This document shows positions 49,847 to 57,575 of a stretch of 64,000 nt of DNA, in pieces (positions within the stretch are counted from its first letter, which is position 1; each line of letters opens with the position of its first letter). The stretch comes from Clostridium sp. 1001271st1 H5 (GTDB lineage: Bacteria; Bacillota; Clostridia; Lachnospirales; Lachnospiraceae): positions 62,001 through 126,000 of the forward strand of contig NZ_SPHO01000014.1 of NCBI RefSeq assembly GCF_005845215.1, given 5' to 3'. A model generated the notes under the pieces. The model was given only the letters and a program-made list of their open reading frames with translations, made no database searches and was not told the DNA's origin. Position numbers and translations under genes: made by a program.

Positions 49847-51325
49847 TTAAAATTGAAAATAAATAAAGCTGGATATCCCTGCCAGTGACAGAACCGACCA
49901 CACCAAAAGAACCGCTGTTCCCGCCCCCCTGAGAAGGGTGGGGCGAAGCTCGGTCTCTCCCATATTCCTGGCATTCATCACCAGACAGAACACGGCTCCA
50001 TACAGTCCCAGCACGGTAAATACCCGGTGCTCTGTCAGCCATAGAGGCAGCTCCGCCATCTTAAAACTGTCCATGAAGGATGGGTTAATCTGCATGTTTC
50101 CAAAATCCAGCAGCCGTTTAAAAAACAGCTTTGCCTGGGCTATGCTTTCTGACCTGAATATAACCCAGGTCAGGTTTACAAACAGAAAGGTGGCCATCCA
50201 CTGAAACGCCGTGTGAAGATTCTCCCACTGCTGTTTTAACATCCGGTTAAGGGCCTGGGCAGCTCCGTGAAGGGCTCCCCAGAGAATGAAGGTCCAGGCA
50301 GCTCCATGCCAGAAACCGCTTACCAGGAACACCACCATGATATTTATGCAGGTGCGCATAGGTCCCTTCCTGCTTCCTCCCATGGGAAAATAGATATACT
50401 TCCTGAGAAAACGGGTCAGTGTCATGTGCCAGCGCTTCCAGAATTCCACGGGAGACAGCGCCTTGTAGGGCGAATTAAAATTAAGGGGCAGTTCCAGGTT
50501 AAACATCCTCGAAATTCCCATAGCCATATCGCAGTAGCCGCTGAAATCAAAATACAGCTGGAAGGTATAGGCCGTCATAACCAGGAACGCATCCGTGGAA
50601 CTGAGTATCTCCACCTGGGCAAATCCCCAGTTTACCGGTCCCGCAAAAAACTCTGCCAGGATAACCTTTTTAAACAGCCCCACTGCCAGTATCATCAGCC
50701 CCTCGGCCAGATGACCGGAATCCGCCTTCCGGCGGCACGGTTCCCTGAGCTGGGGAATAAATTCCCCGTGCAGGAGAATCGGCCCCATGGCAATCTTGGG
50801 AAAATACACGGTAAACAGGAAATAATCCCAAAACCCATATCCCTCTGTCTCCATGCGGAAGGAATCCACCAGCCATGCAATCTGCTGAAAGGTAAAGAAA
50901 CTGATTCCCACCGGAAGGAGAAGCCTTGTAAAGGCAATGTCCTTTCCCAAAAATGCATTCAGGTTTTCTATAAAGAAATTCATGTATTTAAAATAAAACA
51001 AAAGGGCCAGGTTGGCGAAGATGCCGGATATCAGCAGCAGCTTCCGGCCCTGTCCGCGGCCCGGGCCGCTGTCCGCTCCGCCATGCCCTGTATCTGTCCC
51101 CCTGCTTCCGTCACGCACCAGCATCCTGGAGACAGCCCAGTTAAACACTGCGCTGCCCACCAGAAGTCCCAGATACCATGGATTCCCGTATGCGAAAAAT
51201 ACCAGGGACATGGCGGCCAGAAATCCTCTGGCCCAGGTATAGCGCTTCATCCGGCACAATCCGAAGTAGCCGGCCAGCACAGCCGGAAGGAACAACAATA
51301 AAAATAAATATGAATTAAACTGCAT
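49847..51325 (-). CDS. MBOAT-family O-acyltransferase (AlgI/DltB-like)
   Basis: 492 residues with about eleven membrane helices. The family signature FWKRWHMTLTRFLRKYIYFP lies near 295-315 and the catalytic His is in VVFLVSGFWHGAAWTFILWG near 340. It passes an acyl group across the membrane for O-acetylation or similar modification of an envelope polysaccharide or teichoic acid. Acceptor unknown. ATG 51325 with AAGGAAA. Operon with the SGNH-like gene. Confidence 0.9.
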   Translation of the reverse strand: MQFNSYLFLLLFLPAVLAGYFGLCRMKRYTWARGFLAAMSLVFFAYGNPWYLGLLVGSAVFNWAVSRMLVRDGSRGTDTGHGGADSGPGRGQGRKLLLISGIFANLALLFYFKYMNFFIENLNAFLGKDIAFTRLLLPVGISFFTFQQIAWLVDSFRMETEGYGFWDYFLFTVYFPKIAMGPILLHGEFIPQLREPCRRKADSGHLAEGLMILAVGLFKKVILAEFFAGPVNWGFAQVEILSSTDAFLVMTAYTFQLYFDFSGYCDMAMGISRMFNLELPLNFNSPYKALSPVEFWKRWHMTLTRFLRKYIYFPMGGSRKGPMRTCINIMVVFLVSGFWHGAAWTFILWGALHGAAQALNRMLKQQWENLHTAFQWMATFLFVNLTWVIFRSESIAQAKLFFKRLLDFGNMQINPSFMDSFKMAELPLWLTEHRVFTVLGLYGAVFCLVMNARNMGETELRPTLLRGAGTAVLLVWSVLSLAGISSFIYFQF

Positions 51326-51358
51326 GTATCTTCTGTTTCCTTTATCTCAGGTTTCCTG

Positions 51359-51664
51359 TTATTTCATCATTTTCTGCAGGGTTCTGCAAAGCTCCTCCAC
51401 CGTTGCGTCGCTGTCGCCCTTAAGTATGTCATCCACCACGCAGGTCTTGATATGGCGCTCCAGCAGCACCTTGTTAAAGCTGTTGAGAGCGGCCTGGACA
51501 GCGGCAACCTGGGTGATGATATCCACGCAGTAGCGCTCATCCTCCACCATGGATTTAATGCCTCTTATCTGTCCCTCTATCCGGTTCAGCCGGTTCATAA
51601 GCCCGCGTTCTTCCGAAACTTCCCTGTGTTTATGGCGGCAGCCGCAGCCTTCTTCCTGATTCAT
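51359..51664 (-). CDS. csoR: CsoR-family copper-sensing repressor
   Basis: 101 residues, all helical: EERGLMNRLNRIEGQIRGIK, DERYCVDIITQVAAVQAALN and LLERHIKTCVVDDIL. The Cu(I) ligands Cys-x-His-x3-Cys are visible (C in RYCVD, H and C in RHIKTC). It has an additional Cys/His-rich N-terminus (GCGCRHKHRE). It represses copA until Cu(I) binds. The operator is at 54118-54136. Confidence 0.9.
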   Translation of the reverse strand: MNQEEGCGCRHKHREVSEERGLMNRLNRIEGQIRGIKSMVEDERYCVDIITQVAAVQAALNSFNKVLLERHIKTCVVDDILKGDSDATVEELCRTLQKMMK

Positions 51665-51715
51665 GTATTCCTCTCCTTCTGCCTTCCTGTTATCCCGGGC
51701 ATGTTAAGACATACC

Positions 51716-54100
51716 CTACAGCTTCAGATTCCTGAGCCTCAGGGCATTTCCCACCACGCACACCGAGCTTAAGGACATGGCAAATCCTCCCAGCATGGGG
51801 CTTAAAAGAGGACCGCCCAGCAGGTACAGCACACCGGCTGCCACCGGAATGCCCAATGAATTGTAGAAAAATGCCCAGAACAGGTTCTGCTTGATATTGC
51901 GGATGGTTGCCTTGCTCAGTTTAATTGCCCTGTAAACATCCATCAAATCCGACTTCATCAGCACCACATCCCCGGACTCCAGGGCGATATCGCTGCCGTT
52001 TCCAATGGCGCAGCCCACATCCGCCTGTACCAGCGCCGGCGCATCGTTGATGCCGTCACCTACCATCATAACTGTTTTTCCTTCATTCTGCAACCGGTTT
52101 ACAACCTGGGCCTTGTCTTCCGGAAGCACCTCAGCCACCACCTGGTCCACATGGGCCAGCTTTCCGATGTACCGGGCTGTTCTCTCATTATCGCCTGTAA
52201 CCATGTACACAGCCACGCCCAGGCTCTTTATCTTTTCCACTGCCTCCACGCTGGTTTCCTTGATGGTATCAGCCACGCACACAATGCCGGCCAGCCGTCC
52301 GTCAATCACCACATACATAGGGGTCTTTCCTGTATTGGCGTACTCTGAAGCTCTCTTTTCCGTATCCTGGGATACCGGCACATGCAGGTGGTCCAGAAGA
52401 CGCCGGTTGCCCACCGCCACCTTCCATCCCTTCCATGTTGTGATGATGCCTGCTCCGGTAATGCTCTCAAAGGCCTCGGGCATCACCAGGTCCATCTGCT
52501 TCTCCCTGGCCGCCTGTACAATGGCCTGGCCCAGGGGATGTTCCGACATCTGCTCACAGGAGGCCGCGATTCCTAAAAGATGTTCCTTGTTCTCATCGCC
52601 GGAGGCCTTTGCTTCCTTGGTGCTGTCCTTTGCGGCTATTCCCTCCTGGTTCTCATCCGCGGCAGGCGGCACAGAGCCGGGCACAGAGGAAGATTCCAGC
52701 TTCCACACCTGCTCCACCACAGCAGCGCTGATTACATTCACATCCGTCACCCTGGGTTTTCCCTCTGTAATGGTCCCTGTCTTATCCAGTATGACAGCGT
52801 CCACCTTATGGCAAATCTCCAGGGCCTCGCCGCTCTTAATCAGGATACCGTGTCCGGCTCCGACCCCGGTTCCCACCATGATAGCCGTGGGAGTGGCAAG
52901 CCCCAGGGCACAGGGGCAGGCAATGACCAGGACCGCCACAAATATGGTCAGTACAAAGGAAAGCTCCTTTCCTCCAAAAACCCACCACAGCAGCGCTGCT
53001 GCCAGGGCGATTCCCATGACAGCGGGAACAAAATATCCGGCCACCTTATCCGCCAGTTTGGAAATAGGCGCTTTCTTGCCCTGGGCATCCTCAATCATTT
53101 TAATGATTTTTGACAGGGTGGTATCGCTTCCCACATGGGTCACTTCCACCTCCATGGCCCCGTTGTAGTTCATGCTTCCGCCAATCACACTGTCCCCTGT
53201 CTGTTTTTCCACCGGGATGCTCTCCCCGGTCAGCATGGACTCGTCCACGCTGCTGTTTCCCTGTACAAGTATACCATCCAGGGGTATACGGCTGCCCGGT
53301 TTAATCAGAATATGCTGCCCGACAGCCACTGTGGATGTCTCCACTTCCCGCTCCGTACCGTTCTCATAGAGAATGGCTGTGTCCGGCGCCAGCTCCATAA
53401 GCTTGCGGATGGCCTCGGAGGTCTTGCCCTTGCTGCGGCTCTCCATGAACTTGCCCAGCATTACCAGGGTAACTACAACGGCTGCTGATTCATAGTACAG
53501 CTGATGGGCCTTCATGTGGTCCCCCGGAATACCTATGGTCATCACAAGGCTGTAGATAAATGCGCTTCCCGTACCAATGGCCACCAGGGAATCCATGTTG
53601 GGATTGCCCTTAAGCAGGGAACGGATTCCCACCAGATAGAACCTGCGTCCGCAAATCAGGACCGGCACAGTCAGTATAAGCTGGGCCAGGGCAAAATTAA
53701 GCGGATTCTTATCCATCTCCATAAACGCGGGTAAGGGCAGGGTAAAAGGCAGCATATGTCCCATGGAGATGTAGAGCAGGGGCACTGCAAAGCAGACAGC
53801 GGTAATCACCCTGCGCTTTACGGCTGCCAGCTGTTCCTCCTGCTGCTGCCATTCCTCCTCTTCCTTTTGCTTGTTCTGTTCTTCCTCCACAATCAGGCTG
53901 GCAGAAAAGCCTGCCTTGGATACCTTCTCGCAAATCATCTCAGGCGTTACCTGTCCTTCATCATAGGTAATCACCATCCGGTTGGTAGTCAGGTTCACAT
54001 TACTGCTCTCCACACCGGTTAACTTTCTCGTAACGCGCTCCACCGCGCTGCTGCATGCCGCACAGGACATTCCGTCTATGTGATATTGTTGCGTAGTCAT
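51716..54100 (-). CDS. copA: Copper-exporting P1B-type ATPase
   Basis: 794 residues. One N-terminal HMA domain (GMSCAACSSAVERV), eight membrane helices, actuator TGES near 265, metal-binding CPC in VIACPCALGLATP near 400, phosphorylation site ILDKTGTITEGKP near 445, and GDGINDAPALVQADVG near 690. An Ala/Glu/Lys-rich insert (~490-520) lies within the nucleotide domain. ATG 54100 with AAAGGAG is chosen over one 14 codons upstream that would lie in the operator. Confidence 0.94.
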   Translation of the reverse strand: MTTQQYHIDGMSCAACSSAVERVTRKLTGVESSNVNLTTNRMVITYDEGQVTPEMICEKVSKAGFSASLIVEEEQNKQKEEEEWQQQEEQLAAVKRRVITAVCFAVPLLYISMGHMLPFTLPLPAFMEMDKNPLNFALAQLILTVPVLICGRRFYLVGIRSLLKGNPNMDSLVAIGTGSAFIYSLVMTIGIPGDHMKAHQLYYESAAVVVTLVMLGKFMESRSKGKTSEAIRKLMELAPDTAILYENGTEREVETSTVAVGQHILIKPGSRIPLDGILVQGNSSVDESMLTGESIPVEKQTGDSVIGGSMNYNGAMEVEVTHVGSDTTLSKIIKMIEDAQGKKAPISKLADKVAGYFVPAVMGIALAAALLWWVFGGKELSFVLTIFVAVLVIACPCALGLATPTAIMVGTGVGAGHGILIKSGEALEICHKVDAVILDKTGTITEGKPRVTDVNVISAAVVEQVWKLESSSVPGSVPPAADENQEGIAAKDSTKEAKASGDENKEHLLGIAASCEQMSEHPLGQAIVQAAREKQMDLVMPEAFESITGAGIITTWKGWKVAVGNRRLLDHLHVPVSQDTEKRASEYANTGKTPMYVVIDGRLAGIVCVADTIKETSVEAVEKIKSLGVAVYMVTGDNERTARYIGKLAHVDQVVAEVLPEDKAQVVNRLQNEGKTVMMVGDGINDAPALVQADVGCAIGNGSDIALESGDVVLMKSDLMDVYRAIKLSKATIRNIKQNLFWAFFYNSLGIPVAAGVLYLLGGPLLSPMLGGFAMSLSSVCVVGNALRLRNLKL

Positions 54101-54117
54101 ATGTTTCACTCCTTTCC

Positions 54118-54136
54118 TATACCCCACCTGGGTATA
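54118..54136. promoter_or_regulatory. CsoR operator
   Basis: TATACCCCACCTGGGTATA has the inverted TACCC/GGGTA halves typical of CsoR sites and sits just past the -10 of the copA promoter. Confidence 0.75.
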
Positions 54137-54141
54137 TTGCA

Positions 54142-54170
54142 ATTATAGAGCACTAACTGCACATTGTCAA
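54142..54170 (-). promoter_or_regulatory. copA promoter
   Basis: Perfect consensus: TTGACA (54170-54165), 17-bp spacer, TATAAT (54147-54142) on the minus strand, 42 bp before the copA ATG. A strong promoter held by CsoR. Confidence 0.85.
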
Positions 54171-54229
54171 TAGGTAGTATGCCCAGGAATGAAAATCTTT
54201 ACTATTTTTGCTGATTCTTATTGATTTTC

Positions 54230-54253
54230 CAAAAAAAACAGGCAGATGCCTGT
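54230..54253 (-). terminator. Terminator after the TDT transporter remnant
   Basis: ACAGGCA/TGCCTGT with a minimal loop, then T8 on the minus strand, starting within the stop codon of the gene. Confidence 0.7.
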
Positions 54254-54723
54254 CATTTCTTGGGCGCCGTCACTGCCATGCAATACCTCGCCAGCGCATA
54301 GAGGGTGAGGAGAGCTGCTATGATGGTTTCCGCAGCAACGGCATATGCCAAAGCTGGCGCCGGATGCCCCATATTGCCAAGACAGGCCATGGCCATCTTA
54401 AGGCCAATGGCTGTGATGACAAATGGAAATGTGAATGCTGCATAACTGGGATAAAATTTCATCTTCAGATATGCCGGTGTCTTTATTAGCACTGCAATGT
54501 ATATGACTAAGGTTCCTGAAACACTGGCCATGATGGGATTCTTCATGTCCTCGGCAAACTGGCCGGGGTATAATATGTTTTTAGCCACAATCAGAAGCCC
54601 CAGAACCAGGGATACTGCCCCACACAAAAGGCGGACTCCCTCGGAATAGGACTGGAGCAGATTTCCCAGGGCCGCCATGCCCAGCATGACGCCTGTGGCC
54701 GGAAGAGGTATTCTTTTTATCAT
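54253..54723 (-). CDS. TDT-family transporter with an internal deletion
   Basis: 156 residues, about half the usual TDT/TehA (SLAC1-fold) length of ~310. The N-terminus IPLPATGVMLGMAALGNLLQ to NPIMASVSGT and the C-terminus KTPAYLKMKFYPSYAAFTFP to the end both match the family, but the five or so central helices are missing and the two halves are joined in frame after SGT. An ion channel/transporter of ten helices cannot form, so it is probably non-functional. SD AGGAG. Confidence 0.65.
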   Translation of the reverse strand: MIKRIPLPATGVMLGMAALGNLLQSYSEGVRLLCGAVSLVLGLLIVAKNILYPGQFAEDMKNPIMASVSGTLVIYIAVLIKTPAYLKMKFYPSYAAFTFPFVITAIGLKMAMACLGNMGHPAPALAYAVAAETIIAALLTLYALARYCMAVTAPKK

Positions 54724-54735
54724 CTGCGTACGCTC

Positions 54736-54965
54736 CTATTCGTCAATATTCGTAAGTCCCTTTTCCCGTATAATCATCTCAGCCACCTTGCCTGCCACCA
54801 GGCCCGTGAAGCGGATGCACTGTTCCTTATGCTCTCCTGCGCCCATATCAAATTCCTTTGTGAGAATACGGCAGCACAGCGCATAATTGCTGCGGATGGT
54901 ACAGACAACTGCTTCCGAACAGAAGAAGCCTCCCCGGAATAAATCCTCTGCGTCCTGTGTCCCAT
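54736..54965 (-). pseudogene. C_GCAxxG_C_C-family protein remnant
   Basis: The reading AEDLFRGGFFCSEAVVCTIRS then CCRILTKEFDMGAGEHKEQC and FTGLVAGKVAEMI matches the start and end of C_GCAxxG_C_C proteins (~130-150 aa), with the central GCAxxG block lost. No in-frame ATG/GTG start fits: the only plausible ATG (54965) is in another frame. It probably represents a decayed gene next to the TDT remnant. Confidence 0.55.
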
Positions 54966-55012
54966 TGTTTTTAATAATACAAAACCAGATGCAATAGAGA
55001 AAAACAATGCCC

Positions 55013-55501
55013 TTACATGGCCTTCTCCAAAAGCCGTCTGAACACCAATAACAGTACTGCAAACAGTGCAGCCACAAATATCAGCGTCTTTGCAACTGTC
55101 ATACTGATAAACCCGCTTACCAGGACGCCTATATAGAGCATGAACATCATGGTATATCCTGTGTAGGCCCAGCACCGCAGACCCAGCATACGGTTCCTCT
55201 CATCCGTCTCATATATCCTGCGTTTTTCTTTAAGCTCCGGGTTTCTCAGATACTGCAGGTTGCGGATAATGGATGCCGTACCGGCTGCAGCCAGGCCAAA
55301 GCCGGTCCCGCCGTAAAATCCCGGCATGAATTCCCGGTATCCCTGCTCCAGATACATCACCATGGCACGGTTCCTGACTGCAAAGGACAGCCCTATGGCC
55401 GCTGCGCCCAACAGGATAAAGCATATTCCAAATACAATCCTGTTCCTGCATCTCTTCTCAAAATCAATGGGGTTTTCAATAAATAACTGGTTCAGCCACA
55501 T
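55013..55501 (-). CDS. Membrane protein coupled to an XRE regulator
   Basis: 162 residues with four hydrophobic segments (IVFGICFILLGAAAIGLSFA, GFYGGTGFGLAAAGTASI, TMMFMLYIGVLVSGF and KTLIFVAALFAVLLLVF). ATG 55501 with AGGAGG is used; a GTG at 55507 overlaps the regulator stop. Membrane proteins of this type, directly downstream of a short XRE gene, are common in Clostridia; the function is unknown. Confidence 0.75.
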   Translation of the reverse strand: MWLNQLFIENPIDFEKRCRNRIVFGICFILLGAAAIGLSFAVRNRAMVMYLEQGYREFMPGFYGGTGFGLAAAGTASIIRNLQYLRNPELKEKRRIYETDERNRMLGLRCWAYTGYTMMFMLYIGVLVSGFISMTVAKTLIFVAALFAVLLLVFRRLLEKAM

Positions 55502-55503
55502 AT

Positions 55504-55704
55504 TCACTCCTCCTCTTCAAATAAAAATATATCCTCAATGCTTTTTCCGAAAAATCTTGAAATCTTAAAAGCCAGCTGCAGGGAAGCATTATACTTCCCG
55601 TTCTCAAGGGATATTATGGTCTGCCTGGTCACTCCCAGGGCAGATGCCAGTTCCTCCTGGGTGACCTTGTTCTGTTTTCTCAGTTCCTGTATCCTGGTCT
55701 TCAA
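55504..55704 (-). CDS. XRE-family regulator, 66 aa
   Basis: A minimal HTH: RIQELRKQNKVTQEELASAL, GVTRQTIISLENGKYNASLQ and LAFKISRFFGKSIEDIF. TTG 55704 start with AGGGTGG upstream. It belongs to the YozG-like group usually paired with a membrane protein, as here (overlap of 3-4 bp). It likely controls its own operon through the AAATGTAAA-type repeats in the promoter. Confidence 0.85.
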   Translation of the reverse strand: MKTRIQELRKQNKVTQEELASALGVTRQTIISLENGKYNASLQLAFKISRFFGKSIEDIFLFEEEE

Positions 55705-55865
55705 TCACACCACCCTTTCCGCTTTGTATTTTTACATAGGATTCCTTTCCGGTTTTGTATTGTCTGCTCCGGCCTTTTAATATTGCCTGCTGGGTTTTTG
55801 TATAGCCTGTTTCTCTTTCCGTGCAGCCGGCCGCATATCAAAAGTATGGTTTCCTTTACATTTTT

Positions 55866-55894
55866 AGTATAGTATACTTTACATAAAATGTCAA
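55866..55894 (-). promoter_or_regulatory. Promoter of the XRE/membrane-protein pair
   Basis: TTGACA (55894-55889), 17-bp spacer, TATACT (55871-55866), flanked by repeated ATGTAAA elements at ~55857-55865, 55879-55885 and 55910-55916. About 160 bp of leader precede the TTG start, and no ORF is seen in it. Confidence 0.7.
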
Positions 55895-55940
55895 GCTGAT
55901 TTTACATTTTGTTTCCTGTCCGGCTAAAATTCCACCGCAC

Positions 55941-55985
55941 AAAAACAGCCCCCGGGGATTCCATTTACAGCGAATCCCCAGGGGC
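55941..55985 (-). terminator. Terminator of the sodium symporter gene
   Basis: A 14-bp stem (55948-55961 with 55972-55985, one mismatch) followed on the minus strand by TGTTTTTG. Confidence 0.75.
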
Positions 55986-56035
55986 AGCCCTGCGCATCAA
56001 TTCCGATTTTATCTTTTATCCGTTAAAAATCACAC

Positions 56036-57409
56036 CTAATTCCCCATAAACTTGGAAGCATATCCCTGTATAAATATGCCGAGCACAATCAATGGAAGGA
56101 TATAGCTCACATAAACCCTGGCCCATGCAGGAAAAGGAATGCCCTCCCCTTCATTGGCCTCTGCCATGAATTTCTTAAAGCCCCACCCGTAACGGCTGGT
56201 GCAGAACAGCAGATAAAGCATGCTGCCGATGGGCAGCAGGTTGTTGCTGAGGATAAAATCCTCCAAATCCAGAACCGTGCTTCCCTCCCCCAGGGGAGCA
56301 AAGCCGCTCCACAGGTTAAAGCCCAGCACACACGGAACAGACAGGATAATGACGGCTGCTATGTTGCAGAGAACCGCCTTCTTAATGGTGCACCCCGTCA
56401 AATCCGTTGCAAAGGAAATGATGTTCTGGAACACTGCAATGATAGTGGAAAAGGCAGCAAAGGACATGAACAGGAAAAACAGCGTTCCCCAGATTCTGCC
56501 GCCTGCCATGTGGTTAAATACATTGGGCAGGGTAATGAAAATCAGGGACGGCCCTGCTTTGGACTCAATGTTATAGGCAAAGCAGGCCGGAAATATGATA
56601 AGTCCCGCCATGAAGGCCACCAGGGTGTCCAGCAGGGTGACGCTGATAGCTTCCCCTGTCAGAGTCCTCTCCTTGCCGATATAGCTGCCGAAGATGGCCA
56701 GCGCTCCGATACCGATGCTCAGCGTAAAAAAGGATTGTCCCAACGCGGCAAACACGGCTTCTCCGATGCCCGCCTCCACCATCTTGCCAAAATCAGGCTT
56801 CAGGTAAAACTCCAGTCCGGGACCGCCTCCCGGCAGAACCATGGAGTGAATGGCCAGAACCACCAGAAGCACCAGCAGACACACCATCATGACCTTTGTA
56901 ATGCGCTCCACGCCCTTCTGAAGGCCCATGGCGCAGACTCCAAAGCACATGAGGACAACCACCACCATGAAGCCGCCCATGAGCCCTGGATTGGCCAGCA
57001 TGTTTCCGAATTCACCGGCCACTGCCTCTGAATCCATACCGCCGAAGTCCCCCTTAAGGGTCTTGAAGAAATAGAGCATCATCCATCCGCCCACCGTGGT
57101 GTAGAACATCATAAGGATGTAGTTGCCTGCCATGGCAATATACTTGGTCAGATGCCACTTGCTGCCCTCCGGCTCCAACAGGTCAAAGGACAGGGCTGCG
57201 CTCTTGCGGCTGGCCCTTCCAACTGCAAATTCCATGACTACGATGGGAAGTCCCAGTATCAGCAGGAATACCAGGTATACCAGCACAAAAGCGGCCCCTC
57301 CGTATTCGCCTACAATATAAGGGAACCGCCACACATTGCCCAGACCAATGGCGCATCCTGCGCTTATAAGGATGAAGCCCAGCCTGGACGAGAACTTTTC
57401 GCGTTCCAT
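56036..57409 (-). CDS. Sodium-dependent transporter, NSS (SNF) family
   Basis: 457 residues with eleven to twelve membrane helices. The N-terminal signature GCAIGLGNVWRFPYIVGEYGG lies at ~18-40 (sodium site in TM1), with LGLPIVVMEFAVGRASRKS near 52 and ALGQSFFTLSIGIGALAIFG near 220 (TM6). It would import an amino acid or related amine with Na+. Substrate unknown. ATG 57409 follows GGGGG. Confidence 0.9.
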   Translation of the reverse strand: MEREKFSSRLGFILISAGCAIGLGNVWRFPYIVGEYGGAAFVLVYLVFLLILGLPIVVMEFAVGRASRKSAALSFDLLEPEGSKWHLTKYIAMAGNYILMMFYTTVGGWMMLYFFKTLKGDFGGMDSEAVAGEFGNMLANPGLMGGFMVVVVLMCFGVCAMGLQKGVERITKVMMVCLLVLLVVLAIHSMVLPGGGPGLEFYLKPDFGKMVEAGIGEAVFAALGQSFFTLSIGIGALAIFGSYIGKERTLTGEAISVTLLDTLVAFMAGLIIFPACFAYNIESKAGPSLIFITLPNVFNHMAGGRIWGTLFFLFMSFAAFSTIIAVFQNIISFATDLTGCTIKKAVLCNIAAVIILSVPCVLGFNLWSGFAPLGEGSTVLDLEDFILSNNLLPIGSMLYLLFCTSRYGWGFKKFMAEANEGEGIPFPAWARVYVSYILPLIVLGIFIQGYASKFMGN

Positions 57410-57475
57410 CTATATATCCCCCGTTTCGTAATATGACATGAGTTACCGGACTGTTTCGGACAGCCGGACTCAATA

Positions 57476-57503
57476 AAAGAGCCCTTAATCCTAAGGACTC
57501 TTT
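57476..57503 (-). terminator. Terminator after polC
   Basis: AAAGAGCCCTT/AAGGACTCTTT (near-perfect, short loop), with TTTTATT on the minus strand. It separates polC from the symporter gene. Confidence 0.7.
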
Positions 57504-57575
57504 CATATACTACCATAATATTACACAAATATCAACCTGTCTCTGTCCTTTGTCATAGGGAACGCCGGAGGCTGC

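Noticed and set aside
54774..55175. 133-aa minus-strand ORF
   Set aside because: Overlaps the membrane-protein gene and reads the C_GCAxxG_C_C remnant in the wrong frame.
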